Of a stretch of DNA of 64,000 nt, positions 58,801 through 64,000 are shown in pieces. The notes beneath the pieces were generated by a model that was not told where the DNA came from, searched no databases, and worked only from the letters and a program-made list of their open reading frames with translations. The DNA comes from Amyelois transitella (lineage: Eukaryota > Arthropoda > Insecta > Lepidoptera > Pyralidae): contig NC_083532.1 of the NCBI RefSeq assembly GCF_032362555.1, forward strand, positions 261,001 through 325,000. Reading direction: 5' to 3'. The translations under genes were made by a program, and so were the position numbers. How positions within the stretch are numbered: position 1 is the first letter of the stretch; the number at the start of each line of letters is the position of its first letter.

Positions 58801-61561
58801 TGTTCTTTGACTAAAAGGTACATTTTCGTACACTTACGCGACCTTGCGGTGCAGCGGTGTGCATTTCTCGTAGGGTTAGACAGCGGAATTGATTACTTGA
58901 ACTCTGCCTACACTTTCCAAGAGTCTAATCTGAATGAATTGTAATTTTAAAGTGAACTACATGTACGATTCCCGGCGCTTATGTGGCCACTCCGTCTTTT
59001 TCCATGGATGTCGTTAAAGGCGAGTGTAACTTTGAATATTTATTTAATATCAAGTCATACAGCTGAACGTGGCCGATCAGTCTTTGCGAGACAATTGACT
59101 CTGTTTACCTTTATAAGGGATAAAGACGTGATTATATGTATGTATTATAAACACCCAAGACCCAGACCAATCAGAAAAAAGTCCGTTTCTCATCATGCCC
59201 TGGCCGGGATCCACACCCGGGACTACTGAGTCATAGACAAGTGCATTTCCGCTAACTAGACGAGGATAATAGATAAAGACTGATATAGAAAGTTTGGTAA
59301 CAAATTAATAAACTTGGGATTCCTCTTTTAGCGATGGGCTAGCAACCTGTCACTATTTGAATCTCAATTCCATCATGAAACCAAACAGCTGAACGTGGCC
59401 TTTCAGTCTTTTAGAGACCGTTGGCTCTGTGACAGATGACGTGATGACATGTATGTGTGTAGCGATAGATTTAAAGCTTACTTAATTGAAGGTGAAGCGC
59501 AGTCAGAGTAAGAGAAGAGGGGAATGGATATAAGATAAAATGAAAGATTTGAATTTGAATTTTGATCAAATATTGAAGAGTATAGAAACAAACGGGCAAA
59601 AACACAATGACATTGACACTTGTCAAACTGACATTTTAATTTTTTCTTGTCCGCCGAATTTATGGCGACGAAGGAGTTCCGCGTATGAGTTTTTATACAT
59701 ACGGTTGTCCGTTTGTTACTAAAATATAATTTTATTTGTTTATATTTTTATTATTTACAACTAATATTAAAATGTGAAAATCCCTACACATATGTATGTT
59801 TGTTTTAACAAAATACCGTTTGTTCCAGCGATTCTCCCCTACCGCGAGGATGCGAACGCGCAAACCCGGGAATTCCTGGCTCGAGTGGTCGACGTACTTT
59901 TGGACTACGTTCAGCAGGTCAATGACCGCAACGAGAAGGTAATTATGACCTCTTATTCCAGAACTTTCTTATTTTAAAAGAAAGAAGTGTGCGGCGACAT
60001 CTCTACGCCACAAGTGACAACAGTCAATCACGTGACGCTATCAGCCAATAACAGCGAAGAGTCTAAATCGCGCTAGCAAAGATTCCCGGATTGGAGCATA
60101 TATACAAACTCCGACACGACATCGTCGGAGAGAGGGCGGACGCATCATCGCACGTCCACCTGCGCGGCATCGCGCCGCTCCACGCCCGCCCTCCGGACCG
60201 TCGCGTGAAGCCCTCACCTCGCTGCCTTGCGGCAGACGTCGTCGCCCAGTGATGACGCCGCCGCCGATGGGAACTCCCAGAAGACAGAAGAAGATGACCC
60301 AGGCCGCCATGGCCGCCCCATTGACCTGCCTACAGCCGTAGGCAGCGATGAAGCCAATGAAGAGGGTAAAAAGACCCTGACCATTCACTCCAACTCCCAC
60401 GCAGGAGTTTGGGAAGACCCCTCGTCGTCATCGTCGGAGCTGCGGTTCCCCAGGCATCACACACCCTTTGTGGCGGTCGAGACCGAAACATCGCTCCCGC
60501 TATAAGTAGGTCAGGCGTCGGTGGTCAAATAGATGAGGTGCCAGATTACATTGCGTGCTGCACGTGGAAGCACAGGTTCAAATCCGTGTACCAATGACTC
60601 TTTCTGAGTTATGTACATTAGTTTAAGTGGTAGCTGATGCTTTACAGTGAGGGATTGTTGATTGACAGGTTGTTAGCCCATCGCCTTAATGAAGAATCCC
60701 AAGTTTATAAGCCAATCCCTTAGTCGCCTTTTACGACGTCCAATAGATGTAGTGGTACCTTTCTTTTTTCTATTGATACCGGGAACCACACGGGAGGGAG
60801 TTTATAATAGTTTAAGGGAAAATAAAATAATTAATTTTACATTCATTCATTTTTTTAATGTAGACAATGTGCATTCATCGACGATTTAGATTTAAGAGAT
60901 CTACATATATTTGTGAATTGATGTCCGGTGAAAATGCTGCAGTGTAGTTTGTTCCGCCGCTTCTTCTACTGGTACGCTTTGGAAGCGACAGTAGTATAAT
61001 AAGATATAAGTGATGTGACGTCAATACGTGTTACCTACTTGTGCCCAATTTTGAAAATAAAATTTGTCCTTTGGTTCCCGGCACCAATACAAAATAGAAT
61101 AGGACCACTCCATCTCTTTCCCATGGATGTCGTAAAAGGCGAGAAAGGGATAGGCTTACAAACATAAGATTCTTTTTTAGGCGATGGGTTAGCAACCTGT
61201 CACTATTTGAATCTCAATTCTATCATTAAGCCAAATAGCTGAACGTGGCCATTCAGTCTTTTCAAGACTGTTTGCTCTGTCTTCCCCGCATAGGATATAG
61301 ACGTATCCATATGTATGTATGTATGTATCCCCGATTAATAACAACATCTAAAGGTATATTGAAAATAAATCTATTCTATCAATACACTCATATTTTGAAT
61401 CAAAAACAATGCTAATTCCCAAACTTTATCTCAGATCCTGGAGTTCAAAATGCCGGAGGAGATGGAGAAGCTGCTGGACCTGCAACTCCGCGACGAGCCG
61501 CTCCCCCTGAAGCAGCTGCTGGAGGACTGCAAGACCACGCTCAAACACCAGGTCAAGACCG
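46883..61561 (+). CDS. Gad1: Glutamate decarboxylase, 5' part (exons 1-3)
   Basis: PLP-dependent enzyme that makes GABA from L-glutamate. Exons: 46883-46949 (ATG, 22 codons, MAALSGQGTPKL), 59829-59938 and 61435-61561, in phases 1, 0 and 1. The 101 complete residues match the insect GAD N-terminal region: TREFLARVVDVLLDYVQQ, NDRNEK, then LLDLQLRDEPLPL and LKHQVKTG ahead of the expected HPRFFNQLS exon. The PLP lysine and catalytic core lie past the right edge. A pyrimidine-rich acceptor (TGTCTGTCCCTAG, ending 46873) precedes the ATG by 9 nt, so the promoter is further upstream, perhaps near the YY1/Pho-like sites at 45512-45554. Intron 1 is 12.9 kb and full of repeats. The related aspartate/cysteine-sulfinate decarboxylases are the alternative; the NDRNEK and PLPL..L..DC pattern fits GAD better. 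Confidence 0.85.
49046..49255 (+). mobile_element. B SINE next to the mariner
   Basis: Both Pol III boxes are intact. The usual ATGATGAGAAAAGAAC segment between head and body is deleted (join at GGCCAGGGCCTGGG). It ends about 50 bp before the mariner. Confidence 0.85.
49306..50622 (-). mobile_element. mariner transposon with terminal inverted repeats
   Basis: About 1.3 kb inside Gad1 intron 1. The ends are imperfect inverted repeats: CTGTCAAGAAAGTAGCAGGA near the left end pairs with the reverse complement of the right end (CAGTCAGAAAAGTATCGGGA), about 17 of 22 positions. TA dinucleotides flank both ends (around 49304-49305 and 50624-50625). Exact ends are uncertain by 2-3 bp. The transposase gene inside is uninterrupted, which suggests a recent arrival compared with the degraded repeats around it. 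Confidence 0.88.
49355..50428 (-). CDS. mariner transposase (D,D34D)
   Basis: Cut-and-paste transposase of the Tc1/mariner superfamily, 357 residues from the internal ATG (MDKNIEQRVC). A 25-codon upstream extension of the frame is ignored because family members begin near this Met. The N-terminal paired helix-turn-helix region includes an SRSGRP-like hook (LPRSGRPS, 59-66) and SVSHESIRTIL. The linker VPKDLN corresponds to the family WVPHEL motif. The catalytic triad is D158 (VTGDETW), D253 (HHDNAPSH) and D288 (YSPDMAPADFF), with exactly 34 residues between the second and third Asp. No stop or frameshift is seen, so activity is possible. Confidence 0.95.
   Translation of the reverse strand: MDKNIEQRVCLKFCIANGISCSESLKMLQKAYGESTLSKTRAYEWYKAFKSGRDVMEDLPRSGRPSTSATEVNIAKVKEIVTENPHSTLREISTELSVSHESIRTILTNNLGMKHVAARLVPKDLNFFQKLNRMRVAEDMLERVNSDPTFMKRIVTGDETWVYEFDMQTSQQASEWRLPTEPKPKKPRQSRSKVKVMLTVFFDYRGVVHSEFLPEGQTVNKEYYLSVMRRLREQIRRKRPDLWKENSWILHHDNAPSHKAIIVNEFLTKHSTNTIEQPPYSPDMAPADFFLFPKLKLPLRGTRFQSVEDIKENSRRELTSIPETAFKKCFDDWIIRWRKCIVSKGAYFEGDKINLDE
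51066..51600 (-). mobile_element. G repeat: 3' end of an RTE-like non-LTR retrotransposon
   Basis: Degraded C-terminal end of a reverse-transcriptase ORF plus 3' tail. Minus-strand pieces read YGCESWVWQ...VEMRALRSMMGVKLSDRIRN and, after stops, GKVGVGRPRRT...[38 protein letters not shown]. This is the region that follows the RT domain in RTE/Jockey-like LINEs. It ends in AAAGAGGCATGATTTTACGTATG. It is the longest G copy in the window; others are only 3' tails. Confidence 0.75.
56025..56282 (-). mobile_element. C repeat in Gad1 intron 1
   Basis: Complete CTAG end with the GACTTCGTCCGCG stem; the other end runs into a G tail fragment (56283-56322), where TTTAATA occurs on both sides. Confidence 0.75.
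56866..57105 (-). mobile_element. C repeat in Gad1 intron 1, second copy
   Basis: CTAG at 56866. A small internal deletion removes GCGTGATGTTATATA, and (AAAC)n is expanded at the far end. Confidence 0.72.
58095..58263 (-). mobile_element. B SINE, 5'-truncated
   Basis: Tail and body only, breaking at CATCATGCCCT, where an E-like sequence begins. Gad1 intron 1. Confidence 0.75.
59939..61434 (+). other. Gad1 intron 2
   Basis: F repeat (about 60000-60129 and 60440-60505) split by a GC-rich block, an H fragment (60520-60650), A copies 60665-60797 (-) and 61073-61329 (+), and an E end (60836-61066). Confidence 0.7.
60120..60439 (+). repeat. GC-rich block inserted in an F repeat
   Basis: About 300 bp of GC-rich sequence between two copies of CATCGTCGGAG (60120-60130 and 60429-60439). 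Other F copies run straight across this point. One plus frame (60227-60505) reads acidic and Ser-rich, as in a retroelement ORF1, but no known domain is visible. Confidence 0.5.
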
Positions 61562-61943
61562 GTAAGTGCTTGGACGGCAGACGGTGTCAAATATGTATGT
61601 TGTGGTAACCAATTGTAGGGAACCTTCTTTATGTACGCCAAAGCAACGGTTGCCATTGTGGCGACATCTCTACGCCACTCGTCACAACATTCAATGAAAC
61701 AACTACTGTCAATCATCGCGTAGAAATTGACGCGTTCAGTCAATAGCAGCGAAGAACCCAAATCGCGATTTCAAAGATTTCACGGATTGGAGCTATATAT
61801 ACAACATCCGACATAACATCGTCTATCGCGCGGTTCCCCAGGCGTCACACCAGCCTGGCGGAAGATCTTCCCTTTGGTGGCGGTCGAGCCGAATCATCGC
61901 TCCCGCTACACCATGATAGATAGAAAGACACTTTATTGCACCA

Positions 61944-62114
61944 CTAGCTTCGGTTGTTCCCGCGACTTCGTTTGCGTGGAATAGTTATTTTGGGCATCAT
62001 TGAAGCCCTGAAGGATTATCATAGAAGGAAAATTATTCGTCCTTGAGGGCTTCAATGCCATGTCCCATGCCCAAAATAACTATTCCACGCGGACGAAGTC
62101 GCGGCCACAGCTAG
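61944..62114. repeat. Foldback pair of Helitron 3' ends
   Basis: CTAG at both 61944 and 62111. The two arms (61944-62017 and 62041-62114) are reverse complements of the same 3'-terminal 75 bp of C, with about 23 bp between them. No 5' (TC) end is present. Gad1 intron 3. Confidence 0.8.
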
Positions 62115-63551
62115 TTTAATAATATACAGTTTTAGTATCAACCACTGCTTGTAAAATCGAATAGGACACAATGCTACAATTAAAGATTAGGGTGGCGATC
62201 ATTTCGGACCATTTGTGGACATAATTGAATTGTTTGACGTAGGGTCACAATACATAGTTTCATTCCGTTACTGAGGGTTATATGAAATTGGTCGGATGAA
62301 AAATCACGAGACTACCTACGCGTTTGTCGTAAAAAGTGAGTGTTGTGTTTTTAAGCTTTTCCTTTCTGTCATTATTATTAGGTAATTGAATTTTATTTTT
62401 GTCTTATCATTAATTTTTTTTTTCAGTCTGTTATGTAAGCGCTAATCTCGGATAGTTGTGGACGGTTTTTGTTACTGTTTGAAATGTTGAAAAAAAAAAG
62501 AGTTTTCTGAAGAAAGTTTATATTTATAAATGTTATAAATTAATTACGTACAAATTTTAGTATCTTTGAATTAGTATGCCATAATACAAAAGAAAGAAAG
62601 ATAGAAAAATCGTTTATTTGGTACATTAACAAAATATAAATTGGAACTTACATCGAGGCTAGGTAATCTGTGTAATTTGCATCTTATATATTAATTATCA
62701 ATCGGTCAATGCCGTGTGGTTCCCAGCACCAATAGAAAAAAGAATAGGACCACTCCATCTCTTTCCCGTGGATGTAGTAAAAGGCGATGAAGGGATAAGC
62801 TTAGGTATATATTTGCGATTCCTCTTTTAGGCGATGGGCTAGCAACCTGTTACTATTTGAATCTCAATTCTATCATTAAGCCGAGCGTGGCCTTTCAGTC
62901 TTTTGGTGACTGTTGCCTCTGTCTACCCCGCAGAGACGTGTTTATATGTTATGTATATGCAGTCAATGTCCCCATATATGTAGGTACGTATATTAAGATA
63001 TCAAGATAGCTCCAATTTTACGACCTCGCTGCATTTAATGGCACTGCACATCAAAAATCCTAAAGCTTAAAACGAGACATCAAAATGCAAGCAATCATCC
63101 GCCGTCGTTCCCAGATACAAGCGATTATTCCAGGCTGCTGCTCTCCCGGAAAATTCGGGGTAATAGCTGCAAGGGGCCCGGAGTATAGGGGCATGAGTCA
63201 ATAGATTTCTGCTGAAGCACAGATCGTAATAAAAATAGCAGAGAAATGTTAGTTAATGCCGTGTGGTTCCCGGCACAAATGTAAGTAATAGGATCACTCC
63301 GTCTCTTTCCCATGGATGTCGTTAAAGGTGACTTAGCTCTGACTGAAAGGCTAGGTTCAGCTTTATGATGGTATTGAGATTCAAATAGTGACAGGTTGCT
63401 AGTCCATCGCCTACAAGAGGGAGTCCAAGGTTGTAAGCCTTTGCCTTAGTCGAATTTTACGACATCCACGAGATAGACACAAATTAACATACATTTTGGT
63501 CAAAGGGTTACATAAAATACGCTATCTTCTCTCTAGATACTCTGTAGATTT

Positions 63552-63800
63552 GAACGGCCTCTGTGGCGCAGCGGTAGTACGTAGTACACTGGGTCCCGGG
63601 TCCCGGGTTCGAATCCCGGTCAGGGCATGATGAGAAAAGAACTTTTTCTGATTGGCCTGGGTCTTGGATGTTTATCTATATAAGTATGTATTATAGAATA
63701 TAGTATCGTTGAGTAAGTATCTCGTAACACAAGTCTCGAACTTACTTCGAGGCTAACTCAATCTGTGTAATTTGTCCCGTATATATTTATTTATTTATTT
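63552..63800 (+). mobile_element. B SINE, full length, right edge
   Basis: Head with A and B boxes carrying a small local duplication (GTACGTAGTACAC and a doubled GGGTCCCGGG), complete body and (ATTT)n tail. A G-type LINE tail follows it at 63812. Confidence 0.9.
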
Positions 63801-64000
63801 ATACATTCTAAAGTACCCGAAACCGCCGAGCTTGCATGAAGAGAGTTATGAATGTGGATGAAGCGAAGGAAGTATGCAGGGATCGTGGCAAGTGGAAAGA
63901 GGTAGTCTCTGCCTACCCCTCCGGGAAAGAGGCGTGAGTTTATGTATGTGTATGTATGTATGAAGCGAAGGAAGTATGCAGAGATCGTGGCAAGTGGAAA

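Larger units (their letters stand above)
46950..59828 (+). other. Gad1 intron 1 (12.9 kb)
   Basis: A copies: 46972-47170, 47482-47566, 47590-47863, 48150-48322, 50971-51068, 51943-52092, 52666-52927, 53503-53677, 55832-56005 and 57370-57520 (minus); 48739-48990, 52108-52364, 53041-53102, 53678-53795, 55540-55768, 58969-59147 and 59305-59455 (plus). E ends: 47218-47480, 50795-50866, 54125-54362 and a variant at 55185-55345 (-). G tails: 47980-48140, 48370-48467. A B fragment lies at 59155-59255. Unique blocks: 54540-55180 and 58350-58960. Confidence 0.65.
61562..64000 (+). other. Gad1 intron 3 (partial)
   Basis: F repeat (61655-61915), the Helitron foldback, unique AT-rich DNA (62120-62640), A copies 62710-62960 (+) and a scrambled one at 63258-63480, a B SINE, then two G tails in tandem (63812-63955 and 63961-64000, cut by the window edge). 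No fourth Gad1 exon is seen. Confidence 0.65.

Noticed and set aside
60041-60400. 119-codon minus-strand frame, GC-rich
   Set aside because: Driven by the GC-rich insert in an F repeat; Arg/Gly-rich without domain. The opposite strand fits a retroelement fragment better.
1282-63640. tRNA genes at GTGGCGCAGCGGTAG...GGTTCGAATCC heads
   Set aside because: Each head is followed by the same 150-bp SINE body and AT tail, and the copies lie in introns or repeats; they are SINEs, not functional tRNA genes.

Overview
This is AT-rich, intron-containing nuclear DNA of a moth or butterfly (Lepidoptera inferred). The evidence is GT-AG introns packed with short retroposons, tRNA-headed SINEs with A and B boxes, Helitron-like elements ending in CTAG, a mariner, and a cluster of insect-type ZAD/C2H2 zinc-finger genes. 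No species can be named from the sequence alone.

Left part (1-14 kb), housekeeping genes: the 5' half of NOG1/GTPBP4 (minus strand, five exons, 831-6286, continuing past the left edge), a divergent PITRM1 presequence protease with an unbroken 1016-codon reading frame (7592-10642), and a three-exon METTL25-like methyltransferase (11752-13725). Middle part (14.5-26.5 kb): three paralogous ZAD-C2H2 genes. The first two are head to head and share a 399-bp gap. The third has six exons and 14 fingers and seems to have arisen from the 10-finger plan by copying a four-finger block together with its phase-2 intron. Its introns hold a SINE whose target-site duplication copied a 3' splice site, and a 16 x 21-bp minisatellite whose unit is a 5' splice site.

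Right part: after about 8 kb of repeats and unique AT-rich DNA comes a four-exon minus-strand gene (34521-38211) that I do not recognise. It encodes a 235-residue secreted protein with four tandem tetracysteine modules. The first three modules are each cut by a phase-1 intron in the same loop. This is the best candidate for an undescribed gene. From about 45.5 kb to the right edge lies the 5' part of glutamate decarboxylase (Gad1-like): exons at 46883, 59829 and 61435, with a 12.9-kb first intron holding a mariner with an intact DD34D transposase frame.

Interspersed repeats make up much of the window. I use these labels. A: about 250 bp, 5' hairpin GTGCCG..CGGCAC, 3' tail (TATG)n, around 60 copies. 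B: tRNA-derived SINE, about 230 bp. C: Helitron-like, TC...CTAG. D: fragments with an invariant block around GCCGG..GACTGGAAGAG. E: LINE-like 3' ends with an (ATTCT)n tail. F: promoter-like GC-rich repeat. G: RTE-like LINE 3' ends, also (TATG)n-tailed. H: second tRNA-like SINE. A and G share about 45 bp of 3' end, which suggests that G-type LINEs mobilise A. Coordinates of repeats are by eye and good to about 5-10 bp; exon borders were checked for reading phase.
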